In this document: positions 11,454 through 22,370 of the stretch, piece after piece
Layout: every line of letters begins with the position of its first letter
Position numbering within the stretch: position 1 is the stretch's first letter
Source of the DNA: Acerihabitans arboris
Lineage (GTDB): Bacteria > Pseudomonadota > Gammaproteobacteria > Enterobacterales > Enterobacteriaceae
Direction of reading: 5' to 3'
Assembly: GCF_010131535.1 (NCBI RefSeq)
Contig: NZ_WUBS01000017.1
Coordinates: forward strand, 99,352-163,351
Length of the DNA: 64,000 nt
Program-made: the position numbers and the translations under genes
Notes under the pieces: generated by a model
What the model was told of the DNA's origin: nothing
The model's database searches: none
What the model saw: the letters and a program-made list of their open reading frames with translations, nothing else

Positions 11454-12485
11454 AATATTGTCTTCACTTTTGTATTCTAATTACACACTACTACCCTGGC
11501 GTTTCAAAAAAATCATTTCCAAGCTAAAACTGTTATGAGCATATCCCCTTCACACCATAACGACGATGCTTAGGTCGTTATGTTAACTGGTACATGCTTT
11601 AATCTTTGGGGGACTTCGCACTCATCAAGCAAAGCTCTCACATATATAAAAGGTAGCCCCGGTTGTCGAAATTCAGCTCTCATCCTGGGTAAAACGCTAA
11701 ATTTCATAATGATATCATTTGCATAGCGCTGAAAGTAAATCAAAGAAGGTTTGAACAACATACCAAAACTTAAATGTAATTAATTAAATCCGACCTTCGT
11801 ATTTAAAAGAATGTTGAATATTAGCGGTTAAGTCCTATTTTTTTATCTCAAGCGCCATAATTAACATAAATTTCTCTTAACTATTGTTTATACGATCAAA
11901 ATAAATCTCTTTGGAAAAGTACAGGTGCATAAATGTATACCATAAATAGCTACCATAAACGAAACAACAATAATTTGTAAGCACCAAAATGTGACCTTTA
12001 TTTTCCTATGGAAAAACGCTCACAAGCCGATGAAGTAGCAATACTTTATCCTGGTGAAAAGTGTGATGCGTCTCCTGGAAATCGCCTTTATTCGCCCCGC
12101 GCCCCGCCGCCCTTGTTTGTTGGCGATATAATGCGCTCCCCTGCCGGGCCTTTTCATCAGGCCGGCAACCATAAGATCGCCATGCCTGATTACGCAGAGT
12201 AACCTTTATCGGTGGCAAGTAGTATAAAAAATACTCAAAAAATCGCAAATTAACTACCATCTGATGGATTTGGATTGCGATAATCAGCGCATGTGGGTGT
12301 TATCATAGTGTTTTAATCTAAAAATTAAGCCGAAAAATAAATTTTCCACTATTCCTTATTTTTAGCCCCGACATTCGCGGCGAACCTCGCCGTTATCCTT
12401 CAAAAGTTCAGGCCAGAAGAGTACATTATGCGGAATGCGTCATTCCATGGTCGGAATACGTTTTACCGTTATAAGGCGTAATATC
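11454..12485. other. Long AT-rich lrhA-alaA intergenic region
   Basis: About 1.03 kb without a supportable gene. Short open frames exist (for example 11570-11761 and 12006-12260 on the minus strand) but lack family likeness and ribosome sites. Roughly 11460-12010 is strongly AT-rich, as is common where H-NS-type proteins act at lrhA. A hairpin with arms GCCGGGCCT and AGGCCGGC (12142-12167) lies in a more GC-rich patch; no T-tract follows it. The promoters of lrhA (minus) and alaA (plus) must be here, but I could not assign boxes. Confidence 0.5.
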
Positions 12486-13703
12486 GTGATCGCACCTGTA
12501 GAAAAATCCAGCAAACTGGAAAATGTTTGTTATGACATTCGTGGCCCGGTGCTGAAAGAAGCAAAGCGCCTGGAGGAAGAGGGCAATAAAGTCCTCAAGC
12601 TGAATATCGGCAACCCGGCTCCGTTCGGCTTTGAAGCGCCGGAAGAGGTCCTGGTGGATGTTATCCGCAACCTGCCCACCTCACAGGGCTATTGCGATTC
12701 AAAAGGCCTCTATTCGGCGCGTAAGGCGATTGTGCAGCACTACCAGGCGCGCAATATGCTGGATCTTACCGTCGAGGACGTGTTCATCGGCAACGGCGTC
12801 TCGGAGCTTATCCAGCAGTCAATGCAGGCGCTGCTGAACACCGGCGACGAAATGCTGATCCCGGCGCCGGATTACCCGCTGTGGACGGCGTCGGTATCCC
12901 TGTCCGGCGGCAACGCCGTGCATTACCTGTGCGATGAAGAGGCCGGCTGGTTCCCGGACCTGGATGATATCCGCAGTAAAATCACCCCGCGCACCCGGGG
13001 CCTGGTGATTATCAATCCCAATAATCCCACCGGCGCGGTCTACAGCAGGGAGATGCTGCTGGAATTGGTGGAGATCGCCCGGCAGCACAACCTGATTATC
13101 TTTTCCGACGAAATCTACGACAAGATCCTGTACGACGCGGCGGAGCACCACTCTATCGCCGCGCTGGCGCCGGACCTGCTGACCGTGACGTTTAACGGCC
13201 TGTCGAAGACCTACCGCGTCGCCGGCTTTCGCCAGGGCTGGATGGTGCTCAACGGTCCGAAAAAACACGCCAAGGGGTATATTGAGGGGCTGGAAATGCT
13301 GGCCTCGATGCGCCTGTGCGCCAACGTGCCGATGCAGCACGCCATCCAGACCGCGCTCGGCGGCTACCAGAGCATCAGCGAATTCATCGCGCCGGGCGGG
13401 CGGCTGTACGAACAGCGTAACCGCGCCTGGGAGCTGATTAATGATATCCCCGGCGTATCCTGCGTTAAACCCAGCGGCGCGCTGTATATGTTCCCGCGTA
13501 TCGACGCCAGGCGCTTTAATATCCTGGACGATCAGAAGCTGGTGCTCGATCTGCTGCTGCAGGAAAAAGTGTTGCTGGTCCAGGGCAGCGCCTTTAACTG
13601 GCCGTGGCCGGATCACCTGCGCATCGTGACGCTGCCGCACGTGGACGTGCTGGAAGCCGCCATCGGCAAGTTTGGCCGTTTCCTGCAAAAGTATCATCAG
13701 TAG
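12486..13703 (+). CDS. alaA: Glutamate-pyruvate aminotransferase AlaA
   Basis: PLP-dependent class I aminotransferase making L-alanine from pyruvate and glutamate. The GTG at 12486 gives 405 residues, exactly the E. coli length, and aligns Met-x-x-Pro-[IV]-Glu-Lys-Ser with the known N-terminus; an upstream in-frame ATG at 12435 would add 17 residues unlike the family. The NPNNPTG motif is at 178-184, the PLP lysine is K241 in SLSKTYRVAGFRQGW-like context, and the C-terminal domain is complete. Former name yfbQ. Divergent from lrhA as in E. coli, where Lrp influences it. Confidence 0.96.
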   Translation: MIAPVEKSSKLENVCYDIRGPVLKEAKRLEEEGNKVLKLNIGNPAPFGFEAPEEVLVDVIRNLPTSQGYCDSKGLYSARKAIVQHYQARNMLDLTVEDVFIGNGVSELIQQSMQALLNTGDEMLIPAPDYPLWTASVSLSGGNAVHYLCDEEAGWFPDLDDIRSKITPRTRGLVIINPNNPTGAVYSREMLLELVEIARQHNLIIFSDEIYDKILYDAAEHHSIAALAPDLLTVTFNGLSKTYRVAGFRQGWMVLNGPKKHAKGYIEGLEMLASMRLCANVPMQHAIQTALGGYQSISEFIAPGGRLYEQRNRAWELINDIPGVSCVKPSGALYMFPRIDARRFNILDDQKLVLDLLLQEKVLLVQGSAFNWPWPDHLRIVTLPHVDVLEAAIGKFGRFLQKYHQ

Positions 13704-13804
13704 CCGCGACCGGCCGGGCCGGCCTGACCGGTTCCGGCGGATTTGCATAATCCGGCGGCAGTGCGCACAATAGATCCCTTGTTCACCTGCCGTAAGAGCG
13801 CATC

Positions 13805-14404
13805 ATGATCCAAAGCCACTTTTTCGCCCATCTCTCCCGTTTGAAACTGATCAACCGCTGGCCGCTGATGCGCAACGTCCGCACCGAAAACGTCTCCGAG
13901 CACAGCCTGCAGGTGGCGTTTGTCGCCCATGCCCTGGCGGTCATCAACAACCGTAAGTTTGGCGGCGTCCTGAACCCCGAACGCATCGCGCTGCTGGCGA
14001 TGTACCACGACACCAGCGAAGTGCTGACCGGCGATATGCCGACGCCGATAAAATATTTTAATGCGCAGATGGCCCATGAGTATAAAAATATCGAGAAAAT
14101 CGCCCAGCAAAAGCTGATTTCCATGCTGCCCGAGGAACTGCGGGAAGATTACCGGACCCTGCTGGACGAGGAACATTACCTGCCGGCGGAGAAAGCGGTG
14201 GTTAAACAGGCGGATACCCTGTGCGCCTACCTGAAATGCCTGGAGGAGATCTCGGCGGGCAATAACGAATTTACCATGGCGATGGCGCGGCTGGAAAAAA
14301 CCCTGGAACAGCGCCGCAGTCCGGAAATGGATTACTTTATGACGGTGTTCGTGCCAAGCTTCAGCCTGTCGCTGGACGAGATAAGCCAGGACACACCGCT
14401 GTAA
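13805..14404 (+). CDS. yfbR: 5'-deoxynucleotidase YfbR
   Basis: HD-domain phosphohydrolase that removes phosphate from deoxyribonucleoside 5'-monophosphates, with a role in dUMP and dCMP turnover in E. coli. The 199-residue protein has metal ligands H33, H68-D69 and an Asp near 137, matching the characterised enzyme. The start has a TAAGAG ribosome site 6 bases upstream. It follows alaA by about 100 bases and may be read through from it. Confidence 0.95.
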   Translation: MIQSHFFAHLSRLKLINRWPLMRNVRTENVSEHSLQVAFVAHALAVINNRKFGGVLNPERIALLAMYHDTSEVLTGDMPTPIKYFNAQMAHEYKNIEKIAQQKLISMLPEELREDYRTLLDEEHYLPAEKAVVKQADTLCAYLKCLEEISAGNNEFTMAMARLEKTLEQRRSPEMDYFMTVFVPSFSLSLDEISQDTPL

Positions 14405-14519
14405 CCCCGCTCGCCGCGCTGGGGACATTCCGGCCCGGCTTCTACACCGCCCGACGGCTGAAAACCGCCTGACGCCGACATCCAGGGCCGGAACGGTTTG
14501 GCCACCGTACAACGTGATG

Positions 14520-16352
14520 TCAAAACGGATAAAGCACCGGCACCAGCAGTACGCTCACCACCATGACCAGCAGGGTAAAGGGCACGCCGATGCGGACAAA
14601 ATCGCCGAACTTGTAGCCGCCGGGACCGAGCACCAACGTATTGACCGGCGACGACACCGGGGTCATAAAGGCCGAGGACGCGGCGATGGCGATGATCATG
14701 GCGAACGGGTACGGCGATACCCCCATCTCATTGGCGGCGGCGACCGCAATCGGCGCCATCAGCACCGCGGTGGCGGTATTGGAGATAAACAGCCCGATGG
14801 CGGCGCACAGGATGAACAGGCTCAGCAGCATGACGCGCGCCCCCGCCCCACCCGAGATATCCATCAGCAGCCGCACCACCAGATCTACCCCGCCTGTTTT
14901 CTGCAGCGCCAGCGCAAACGGCATCATGCCGACGATCAGGATCAGGCTCGGCCAGTGAATCGCGCGATAAGCGCTCTCCATATCGATACAGCGGAATTTA
15001 CCCATCAGCACGCAGGCAACCAGGGCGGCGATGGGATTGGGGATCTCCTCCGTCAGCATCATGGCCACCATCAGCGCCAGGCAGAACAGCGCGTGGGGCG
15101 CCTGGCTGACCGCCGGCGCCACATCGTCCACCTCGGCGGGCAGGTTCAGCGCGATAAAGTTGTTTTTCTTGATTTGCAGCTGGCGGATAAGCTTCCAGTC
15201 GCCGATCACCAGCAGGATGTCCCCAAGCTTAAGCTCCTCGTCAATCAGCTTGCCCTGCATCGCCTCGCCGTTGCGGCGAATCCCCACCACGTTAACGCCG
15301 TAGCGGCTGCGAAAGCCTGCCTGGCGCAGGGACTTGCCCACCAATTCGGAATCGGGTATCAGGCTCACCTCCGCCATGCCCACGTCCCTGGCCTGTTCGG
15401 AGAAATACTCGCCGCGCAGCACCATCGGCTCCAGTTGCTGCTCGCTGCAAAACTGGCGCGGATCCACTTCGGCCGCGGTCATGTCAATCAGCAACACATC
15501 GCGTTCACGCAGTTCGGTATTACCGCCGGCGCTGACCATCACCCGGCGGAACTTGCGCCAGCGCTCGATGCCGACCACGTTGGCGCCGTAACGGTCGCGC
15601 AGGCGCAGATCGTCCAGGCGCTGGCCAATCAGCGGCGAGCCGGGTCGCAAGGCCAGACGCCGCGCGCGGCCGGTCAGCCGGTAATCACGGATCAGATCGC
15701 GAAAGGTCCGGCGCTTCCATTGTTCCCGCTCATGGTGGGTTTCGCCGCCGCCCAGCCAGTAACGGGCTATCAGCATATATCCGACGCCCATGGCGAGCAC
15801 CACCACGCCCACCGGCGTGACGGCAAAAAAACCAAAACCTTCCACGCCGTCGCGCACCAGCTCGCTGTTGACCACCATATTGGGCGGCGTTGCCACCAGC
15901 GACATCATGCCGCTTATCAGGGCGGCAAAACTTAGCGGCATCATCATGCGGCCGGGGGACGTTTTCATGCGCTGGGAAACGCTGAGCACCACCGGGATAA
16001 ATATCGCCACCACGCCGGTGGAACTCATGATGGCGCCCAGGGCGGCGACGGTCACCATCAGCAGGATCAGCATACGGGTTTCACTTTTGCCCGCCACCCG
16101 CATCAGCCATTCGCCGACCTGGTAGGCGATGCCGGTGCGCACCAATCCCTCGCCGATGACAAACATGGCGGCGATAAGCAACACGTTGGGATCGCTGAAA
16201 CCTGCGGTGGCCTCGGGCAGCGACAGGGTACCGCTCAGGACAAAAGCGATAATCACCAGCAGCGCCACCACATCCATGCGCACTTTATTGGTGGTAAATA
16301 AAAAGATAGCGATCAGCAGCAGGGCAAGCACCCAGATGAGTTCGTTATTCAC
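14520..16352 (-). CDS. yfbS: SLC13-family permease YfbS
   Basis: Putative anion/dicarboxylate-type transporter of the SLC13/DASS family with two RCK_C (TrkA-C) regulatory domains in the central cytoplasmic part (about residues 205-380). The GTG at 16352 gives 610 residues, the E. coli length; the longer in-frame ATG at 16430 would place the start inside the terminator at 16399-16422. Transmembrane helices cluster before about 195 and after about 400. The substrate is unknown. Convergent with yfbR. Confidence 0.9.
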   Translation of the reverse strand: MNNELIWVLALLLIAIFLFTTNKVRMDVVALLVIIAFVLSGTLSLPEATAGFSDPNVLLIAAMFVIGEGLVRTGIAYQVGEWLMRVAGKSETRMLILLMVTVAALGAIMSSTGVVAIFIPVVLSVSQRMKTSPGRMMMPLSFAALISGMMSLVATPPNMVVNSELVRDGVEGFGFFAVTPVGVVVLAMGVGYMLIARYWLGGGETHHEREQWKRRTFRDLIRDYRLTGRARRLALRPGSPLIGQRLDDLRLRDRYGANVVGIERWRKFRRVMVSAGGNTELRERDVLLIDMTAAEVDPRQFCSEQQLEPMVLRGEYFSEQARDVGMAEVSLIPDSELVGKSLRQAGFRSRYGVNVVGIRRNGEAMQGKLIDEELKLGDILLVIGDWKLIRQLQIKKNNFIALNLPAEVDDVAPAVSQAPHALFCLALMVAMMLTEEIPNPIAALVACVLMGKFRCIDMESAYRAIHWPSLILIVGMMPFALALQKTGGVDLVVRLLMDISGGAGARVMLLSLFILCAAIGLFISNTATAVLMAPIAVAAANEMGVSPYPFAMIIAIAASSAFMTPVSSPVNTLVLGPGGYKFGDFVRIGVPFTLLVMVVSVLLVPVLYPF

Positions 16353-16398
16353 AACGGTTTCCCGGATTAAAGGCGGAGTCTGGGGCAAATCATGCCAT

Positions 16399-16422
16399 AA
16401 AAAAGCCCCGCGATGACGGGGC
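16399..16422 (-). terminator. Rho-independent terminator after yfbT
   Basis: Stem GCCCCG (16405-16410) and CGGGGC (16417-16422) with a 6-base loop, followed on the minus strand by a T-run (complement of 16399-16404). It closes the yfbU-yfbT unit before yfbS and argues against a yfbS start upstream of it. Confidence 0.8.
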
Positions 16423-16455
16423 CAAATCATTAATTATTTGATTATGTTTATCGTT

Positions 16456-17121
16456 TCAGGCGGTGCGCAGGCTGACCCGCGCGCGCGCGCCGTCTTTTTC
16501 AATCAACAGTTGCTCCAGGGAGGTCAACAGCAGGCCGATGGCGTCTTTTTGCGGCGTTTCCGGCGGCGGATTCACCGCAATCACCGGGCAACCGGCCGCC
16601 AAGGCGGCCTGAATGCCGGCAATGGCGTCTTCCACCACGATGCAGTCTTGCGGCGCAAAACCGAGTTTTTCCGCGCCGAGCAGGTAGGCGTCAGGCTGCG
16701 GCTTGCCCCGGGCCACCTGTTCGGCGGTAACCAGCACCGCCGGTTTCGGCAGGCGGCCGGCCAGCAGGCGGGCGGAAGCCACCGGCATCGATCCGGAGGT
16801 GACGATGGCCCAGGGAATGTCCAGCTCGTTTAACCGGTTTAACAACGCCACCGCGCCGGGCAGCGCCGTCACGCCGTCAATGCATTGCGCTTCAAATTTT
16901 TCCAGGGCGGTAAATTCCGCCTGGATGCATTCTTCACTTTCGCCCGGCATAAAATGGCGCAAAGACGTTATAGCCTGTTTGCCGTGGATAAAGCTATAAA
17001 CGTCGTCGACGGGGACTCCCCGCCGCCTGGCCCAATTTCCCCAGGCTAATTCCACCACCGGCAATGAATCAATTAACGTTCCATCAAGGTCAAACAAAAA
17101 ACCTTTACACAGCACAGGCAT
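16456..17121 (-). CDS. yfbT: HAD-family sugar phosphatase (YfbT/HxpA)
   Basis: Haloacid dehalogenase-superfamily phosphatase, 221 residues. The first motif has D11 and D13 (FDLDGT), followed by a cap domain at about 17-85 typical of subfamily IA, a threonine/serine motif near VTSGS, and a C-terminal acidic motif VVEDAIAGIQAA. The E. coli homologue dephosphorylates hexitol and sugar phosphates. Lies 17 bases downstream of yfbU and is followed by a terminator, so the two likely form a unit. Confidence 0.9.
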   Translation of the reverse strand: MPVLCKGFLFDLDGTLIDSLPVVELAWGNWARRRGVPVDDVYSFIHGKQAITSLRHFMPGESEECIQAEFTALEKFEAQCIDGVTALPGAVALLNRLNELDIPWAIVTSGSMPVASARLLAGRLPKPAVLVTAEQVARGKPQPDAYLLGAEKLGFAPQDCIVVEDAIAGIQAALAAGCPVIAVNPPPETPQKDAIGLLLTSLEQLLIEKDGARARVSLRTA

Positions 17122-17138
17122 ATCTCCGGGTTGAGCCG

Positions 17139-17633
17139 TCAGGCATTGATAATTTGGGTAATTTCCACCGCGCTGAGATGATATTGGCGCGGGCAGGATT
17201 GCCAGACGGCCAGCATTCGCAGATATTTATCCCACATTTTGGTCTGGGCGTTGAAACCGTGGCTGCCGGAATCAAAATGGGTATAACGTCCTTCGGTAAA
17301 GACCATAAAACGTACGTAACCCAGGTAGCGGGCTTCAGTGGCGGCGTCAAAACCGAGAAAGGCCAGGCGCCGCTCGTCGATATCCTGTTTTTCCTTCAGG
17401 TTCGACCAGGAAACCTGCAGCGCGTGGTGCAGTTCCATAATATCGATAATCGTGCGGCAAACGTCTTCGCTCATCTGGCCGAAATCGCGGTCCAGCTCGC
17501 GCATCTGCAGACCGTAGCCGCGTTCCACGATGGTTTGCTGACGGCGGTAACGCTCGCCGTTGTCCGGATCCAGCATGGACATCATTTTATACTGGTTGGA
17601 CAGAATTAACCGTTGGGCGTTTGTCATCTCCAT
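17139..17633 (-). CDS. yfbU: YfbU family protein
   Basis: Conserved enterobacterial protein of unknown function, 164 residues from the ATG at 17633, which sits 6 bases after an AGGAG ribosome site; the ATG just before it is only 3 bases from that site. The sequence closely follows E. coli YfbU over its full length and has no signal peptide or membrane segment. Upstream of yfbT in the conserved order. Confidence 0.93.
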   Translation of the reverse strand: MEMTNAQRLILSNQYKMMSMLDPDNGERYRRQQTIVERGYGLQMRELDRDFGQMSEDVCRTIIDIMELHHALQVSWSNLKEKQDIDERRLAFLGFDAATEARYLGYVRFMVFTEGRYTHFDSGSHGFNAQTKMWDKYLRMLAVWQSCPRQYHLSAVEITQIINA

Positions 17634-17901
17634 CATCCACTCCTGAATTTATGCCTGTTTGCGCCGGTTGGTTCGCGCTTATGGTAGCCTGGACGGTAGC
17701 ATCGCATAATGCTTGCGATGGCGGTACCGGAAGCCGGCGCTTTTTTGATTTAAGACAGCAGGTGGCGAAATATCATCCGCCGGGGTTCGGCCGGGCATCC
17801 GGATTAACGGCCTGGCGATTTCAGCGCCAGGCCGGTGCTATGCCGACTCTATGCCGGCGCTAAGCCAATACCACGCCAGCAGCATGCAGGCGCCATGTCG
17901 C

Positions 17902-18357
17902 TTATAAGTCATCGAGGAAGGCTTTATCCAGCAGCTTAAACGCGCGCTTAAGCACCTCGGCCAGCATTTGGTAGGTCGGCGCGCCCTCCACCGGCGCCAG
18001 CGCCTGGCCGGCCTCATTGAGCTGATGGCGGACTTCGTGGAACCAATGCAGCAGCGTCGGCGGCAACGGGGTCACCGCGCGCTTGCCCAGCCACCAAAGC
18101 CCCTGCATCGGCAGGCTGCAGGCAAAAATGGCGGTGGCCACCGCCGGGCCGAGCTGGCCGCCAAAGGCAATTTGCCAGGTAAGGGTAAATACCGCCACCG
18201 CCGGCATATAACGTACGCCGAATCGGGTGGCCGTGATCATGCGGTTTTCAGGAAAAAGTGGCGCCAGGCGTTTCTCGGTCGGCCAGGTTTTCATATAATC
18301 TTGTCCGCGCTGGAAAATCTTGTACCAGCTTACCGAACCGGAAGGAATTGTCGCCAT
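17902..18357 (-). CDS. yfbV: Terminus macrodomain insulation protein YfbV
   Basis: Small inner-membrane protein (UPF0208 family) with two adjoining hydrophobic helices at about residues 44-90. In E. coli YfbV helps insulate neighbouring DNA from the MatP/Ter macrodomain. The ATG at 18357 gives 151 residues, the E. coli length, with GAGG 6 bases upstream; an in-frame TTG at 18369 is less likely. Divergent from ackA. Confidence 0.92.
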   Translation of the reverse strand: MATIPSGSVSWYKIFQRGQDYMKTWPTEKRLAPLFPENRMITATRFGVRYMPAVAVFTLTWQIAFGGQLGPAVATAIFACSLPMQGLWWLGKRAVTPLPPTLLHWFHEVRHQLNEAGQALAPVEGAPTYQMLAEVLKRAFKLLDKAFLDDL

Positions 18358-18731
18358 AGCGGACCTCAACTTTACGAATAAAAATTAAAATTTTTGTGCA
18401 AAATCACAATCAAATTGTATAACTTTTAAATATATTTTGTCTTTACTACCGGCAATCGTTATCCTTATTGCCGCCTCACGGCCGCTCCCTTAGGACAATT
18501 TCAGCAGCCTGGGCAGCAGGATTCCGTTTAGCGTCGCCGGCGGTCAAGAGCGATAGCGAACACATGTTTCAAAAAAAATGTTTAACTTCAACAGTTTTCG
18601 ATTTCATGTCAAATAAAACGCACTTTGGCATGATGTTAATCATAAATCTCAACGGCGTAATGCGCTACGCTTTAAAGCTGATTGATGATTTATTAACCAT
18701 GCACAACCATGCATAACAAATAGGTACTTCC
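18358..18731. promoter_or_regulatory. Divergent yfbV-ackA promoter region
   Basis: A 374-base gap with no gene, containing the promoters of yfbV (minus) and ackA-pta (plus). The stretch 18380-18450 is very AT-rich. ATTGATGATTTATTAA near 18680 loosely resembles an FNR box (TTGAT then a poor right half) but is too degenerate to call. ackA itself has a weak ribosome site (GGTACTTCC before ATG). Confidence 0.5.
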
Positions 18732-19934
18732 ATGTCGAGTAAGCTAGTACTGGTTCTTAACTGTGGCAGTTCATCCCTTAAATTTGCCATAATCGATGCT
18801 GCCAGCGGTGAAGAACATCTCTCCGGCCTCGCAGAATGTTTCAACCTGCCGGAAGCGCGCATCAAATGGAAGATTGACGGCGGCAAGCATGAAGCGGAGC
18901 TGGGAAACGGCGCCGCGCACAGTGAAGCATTGAGCTTTATTGTTAATACAATTCTCGCTCAAAAACCAGAATTATCAGCGCAACTCACCGCAATCGGCCA
19001 TCGCGTCGTTAACGTTGGCGAAAAATATACCGCCTCCGCCCTGCTCTCCGACGATGTATTGCAAGCCATCAAGGACTCCATCCCGTTTGCGCCGCTGCAC
19101 AACCCGGCCCATATCATCGGCATCAACGAAGCGCTGAAGGCGTTCCCGAAACTGGCCGATAAAAACGTCGCCGTATTCGATACCGCCTTCCACCAGACCA
19201 TGCCGGAAGAGTCGTTCCTCTACGCCCTGCCGTATGCATTATATGAAGAGCACCGTATCCGCCGTTACGGCGCCCATGGCACCAGTCACTATTTTGTCAC
19301 CCATGAAGCGGCGCGTATGCTTGATAAACCGGTGAAAGATGTCAACCTGATTACCTGCCACCTGGGCAACGGCGGTTCGGTTACCGCGGTGCGCAACGGC
19401 CAGAGCGTCGACACCTCCATGGGCCTGACCCCGCTGGAAGGCCTGGTGATGGGCACCCGCAGCGGCGATCTCGATCCCGCCATTATTTTCTTCCTGCATA
19501 ACGCCATGGGCATGTCGGTGGAACAAATCGATAAAATGCTGACCAAGGAATCCGGCCTGTTGGGCCTGACCGGCGTAACCAGCGACATGCGTTGGGTTAT
19601 CGACAACTACGATACCAAGCCTGAGGCCAAGCGCGCCATGGACGTATTCTGCCATCGCCTGGCGAAATACATCGGTTCCTATACCGCCCTGATGGACGGT
19701 CGCCTGGACGCGGTGATCTTCACCGGCGGCATCGGTGAAAACGCCGCCAAGGTGCGTGAACTGACCCTGGGTAAACTGTCGCTGCTGGGCTTTGAAATCG
19801 ACCAGAAGCGCAACGAAGCCGCCCGTTTCGGCAACAGCGGCGTGATCACCACCGACGCCAGCCGCAAGGCGATTGTCATCACCACCAACGAAGAACTGGT
19901 CATTGCCCAGGATGCCGCCCGTCTGACGGCGTAA
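18732..19934 (+). CDS. ackA: Acetate kinase (with altered HRVVHGG signature)
   Basis: Interconverts acetyl phosphate + ADP and acetate + ATP, the last step of the Pta-AckA overflow pathway. 400 residues, equal to E. coli. The N-terminal NCGSSSLKF (10-18), substrate-pocket R91, D150 (FDTAFH), H182 region (RYGAHGTSH), phosphate-binding HLGNGGS and C-terminal GGIGEN are intact. The nearly universal GHR-[IV]-VHGG signature reads [10 protein letters not shown] here: codons 94-95 (19011-19016) are AAC GTT, so His94 is Asn and Gly95 is Val. The rest follows E. coli closely, so this is a point-level change in an otherwise sound enzyme. Promoter-proximal to pta, 80 bases apart. Confidence 0.95.
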   Translation: MSSKLVLVLNCGSSSLKFAIIDAASGEEHLSGLAECFNLPEARIKWKIDGGKHEAELGNGAAHSEALSFIVNTILAQKPELSAQLTAIGHRVVNVGEKYTASALLSDDVLQAIKDSIPFAPLHNPAHIIGINEALKAFPKLADKNVAVFDTAFHQTMPEESFLYALPYALYEEHRIRRYGAHGTSHYFVTHEAARMLDKPVKDVNLITCHLGNGGSVTAVRNGQSVDTSMGLTPLEGLVMGTRSGDLDPAIIFFLHNAMGMSVEQIDKMLTKESGLLGLTGVTSDMRWVIDNYDTKPEAKRAMDVFCHRLAKYIGSYTALMDGRLDAVIFTGGIGENAAKVRELTLGKLSLLGFEIDQKRNEAARFGNSGVITTDASRKAIVITTNEELVIAQDAARLTA

Positions 19935-20014
19935 CGCTATCTCCCCGTTCCGCCGGCCTGGTTCCGGCGGAACACTTGTTTGACTAACGAGCAACCGTTT
20001 AAAGAGGTTTAGCC

Positions 20015-22165
20015 GTGTCCCGTACAATCATGTTGATCCCAACCGGCACCAGCGTCGGCCTGACTAGCATCAGCCTGGGTGTCATTCGCGCCATGGAGCA
20101 AAAAGGCGTGCGCCTGAGCGTGTTCAAGCCGATCGCGCAGCCCCGCGCCGGCGATGACGGCCTTGACGCCACCACCAATATCATTCGCGCCAACTCCAAC
20201 ATTCCATCCGCCGAACCGCTGCGGATGAGCCATGTGGAGTCGCTGCTGGGCTCCAACCAGCAAGACGTGCTGATGGAAGAGATCATCGCCCGTTATCACG
20301 ACAATACCAAAGACGCGGAAGTGGTATTGGTGGAAGGCCTGGTCCCTACCCGTAAACACCAGTTCGCCAACGCGCTGAACTATGAAATCGCCAAGACGCT
20401 GAACGCGGAAATCGTGTTCGTGCTGTCGCTCGGCAACGATTCGCCGGATCAGTTGAAGGAACGCATCGAGCTGGCCCGTTCCAGCTTCGGCGGCAGCAAG
20501 AATAAAAGCATCATCGGCGTTATCGTCAATAAGCTGAACGCGCCGGTGGACGAACAGGGCCGCACCCGTCCCGACCTGTCGGAAATCTTTGACGATTCAA
20601 CCAAGGCCAGTATCACCAATATCGATCCAAAGCAGCTGTTCGAAAACAGCCCGCTGCCGGTCCTGGGCTGCGTGCCGTGGAGCTTTGACCTGATTGCCGT
20701 GCGCGCCATCGACATGGCCAGGCATTTGGGCGCCACCATCATCAACGAAGGCGAGATCCAAACCCGCCGCGTTCGCTCGGTGACCTTTTGCGCACGCAGC
20801 CTGCCGAACATGCTGGAGCATTTCCGTCCGGGTTCGCTGCTGGTAACCTCGGCCGATCGTCCCGACGTGCTGGTAGCCGCCTGCCTGGCGGCCATGAACG
20901 GCGTTGAACTGGGCGCCATCCTGCTGACCGGCGGCTACCAGGTGGACGAGCGTATCCAACGCCTGTGCGAACGCGCCTTCCAGACCGGCCTGCCGATGTT
21001 CCGCGTGCCGACCAATACCTGGCAGACCTCGCTCAACCTGCAGAGCTTCAGCCTTGAAGTGCCGGCCGACGACCATAGCCGGGTGGAGAAACTGCAGAAC
21101 TATGTTGCCGGCCATATCGACAACAACTGGATTGAGTCCTTGACCGCCAGTTCCGAACGTTCGCGTCGCCTGTCGCCGCCGGCGTTCCGTTATCAATTGA
21201 CCGAACTGGCGCGCCAGGCCGGCAAGCGTATCGTGATGCCGGAAGGTGATGAGCCACGTACCGTGAAAGCGGCCGCCATCTGCGCCGAACGCGGCATCGC
21301 CCATTGCGTGCTGTTGGGCAATCCGGACGAGATTCATCGCGTTGCCGCCGTGCAGGGCGTGGAATTGGGTAAAGGCATCGAGATTATCGACCCGGAAGTG
21401 GCTCGTGAACGTTACGTGGCCCGGCTGGTGGAACTGCGCAAGAGCAAGGGCATGACCGAAGTGGTGGCCCGCGAGCAGTTGGAAGATAACGTGGTGCTGG
21501 GCACCCTGATGCTGGAACAGGGCGAAGTGGACGGGCTGGTGTCCGGCGCGGTCCATACCACCGCCAATACCATCCGTCCGCCGCTGCAGCTGATCAAGAC
21601 CGCGCCGGGCAGTTCTCTGGTGTCGTCGGTATTCTTTATGCTGCTGCCGGAACAGGTGCTGGTGTATGGCGACTGCGCCATTAACCCGGATCCGACCGCC
21701 GAACAGCTGGCCGAGATTGCCATTCAGTCCGCCGACTCCGCCGCGGCCTTCGGCATCGACCCGCGCGTGGCGATGATCTCCTACTCCACCGGTACGTCCG
21801 GCGCCGGCAGCGACGTGGAAAAAGTCCGCGAAGCCACCCGTATCGCGCAGGAAAAACGTCCCGACCTGGTGATTGACGGTCCGCTGCAGTACGACGCCGC
21901 CATCATGGCCGACGTGGCGCTGTCCAAGGCGCCTAACTCGCCGGTGGCCGGCAAGGCGACCGTGTTCATCTTCCCCGACCTGAACACCGGCAACACCACG
22001 TATAAAGCGGTACAGCGCTCGGCCGACCTGATTTCCATCGGGCCGATGCTGCAGGGCATGCGCAAGCCGGTCAACGACCTGTCGCGCGGCGCGCTGGTGG
22101 ACGATATCGTCTATACCATCGCCCTGACCGCCATTCAGTCCAAACAGGCTGAAACGGCTAAATAA
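20015..22165 (+). CDS. pta: Phosphate acetyltransferase
   Basis: Converts acetyl-CoA and phosphate to acetyl phosphate and CoA. The 716 residues (E. coli 714) show an N-terminal P-loop-like/BioD-like domain (about 1-220), a DRTGG regulatory domain (about 225-340) and a C-terminal catalytic PTA_PTB domain (about 390-712). These are the three domains of the long class II enzyme. Start ATG-equivalent GTG at 20015 has AAAGAGG upstream. It forms an operon with ackA and ends in a strong terminator. Confidence 0.97.
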   Translation: MSRTIMLIPTGTSVGLTSISLGVIRAMEQKGVRLSVFKPIAQPRAGDDGLDATTNIIRANSNIPSAEPLRMSHVESLLGSNQQDVLMEEIIARYHDNTKDAEVVLVEGLVPTRKHQFANALNYEIAKTLNAEIVFVLSLGNDSPDQLKERIELARSSFGGSKNKSIIGVIVNKLNAPVDEQGRTRPDLSEIFDDSTKASITNIDPKQLFENSPLPVLGCVPWSFDLIAVRAIDMARHLGATIINEGEIQTRRVRSVTFCARSLPNMLEHFRPGSLLVTSADRPDVLVAACLAAMNGVELGAILLTGGYQVDERIQRLCERAFQTGLPMFRVPTNTWQTSLNLQSFSLEVPADDHSRVEKLQNYVAGHIDNNWIESLTASSERSRRLSPPAFRYQLTELARQAGKRIVMPEGDEPRTVKAAAICAERGIAHCVLLGNPDEIHRVAAVQGVELGKGIEIIDPEVARERYVARLVELRKSKGMTEVVAREQLEDNVVLGTLMLEQGEVDGLVSGAVHTTANTIRPPLQLIKTAPGSSLVSSVFFMLLPEQVLVYGDCAINPDPTAEQLAEIAIQSADSAAAFGIDPRVAMISYSTGTSGAGSDVEKVREATRIAQEKRPDLVIDGPLQYDAAIMADVALSKAPNSPVAGKATVFIFPDLNTGNTTYKAVQRSADLISIGPMLQGMRKPVNDLSRGALVDDIVYTIALTAIQSKQAETAK

Positions 22166-22197
22166 GCCTGAGAGGCGGTCATAGCGTTACCGATACC

Positions 22198-22229
22198 ACG
22201 CCGGCGCAATTCAGCAAGCCGGCGTTTTT
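22198..22229 (+). terminator. Rho-independent terminator after pta
   Basis: An 8-bp perfect stem ACGCCGGC (22198-22205) / GCCGGCGT (22218-22225) with a 12-base loop is followed by TTTTT on the plus strand. It ends the ackA-pta unit 33 bases after the pta stop. Confidence 0.88.
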
Positions 22230-22370
22230 ATATGCGTCGACACGGCGGGTTTAACATTGGGCGATTGCGGGCCTAGCCTGCGATGGGGCGCTCCGGCGGC
22301 CAAGAGATGGCCGCTTCGGCCCCATTCGCGCGCGCTCCCTTTAACTCGATGGGGTTAGGCGCGGCGGCGG

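Noticed and set aside
11570..11761. 63-codon open frame on the minus strand in the lrhA-alaA gap
   Set aside because: No ribosome site, no recognisable likeness and AT-driven composition; treated as chance.
12006..12260. 84-codon open frame on the minus strand upstream of alaA
   Set aside because: Composition changes along the frame and it crosses a hairpin; no family likeness.
17810..17870. Repeated TATGCCG and GCGCC strings between yfbU and yfbV
   Set aside because: Short, imperfect and with no T-tract or conserved architecture; consistent with GC-rich background.
18675..18700. FNR-like sequence before ackA
   Set aside because: The left half fits but the right half is too degenerate to call a site.
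22300..22320. GCGGCCA-TGGCCGC hairpin between pta and yfcD
   Set aside because: No T-tract follows and it sits in very GC-rich DNA; not a convincing terminator beyond the one already present after pta.
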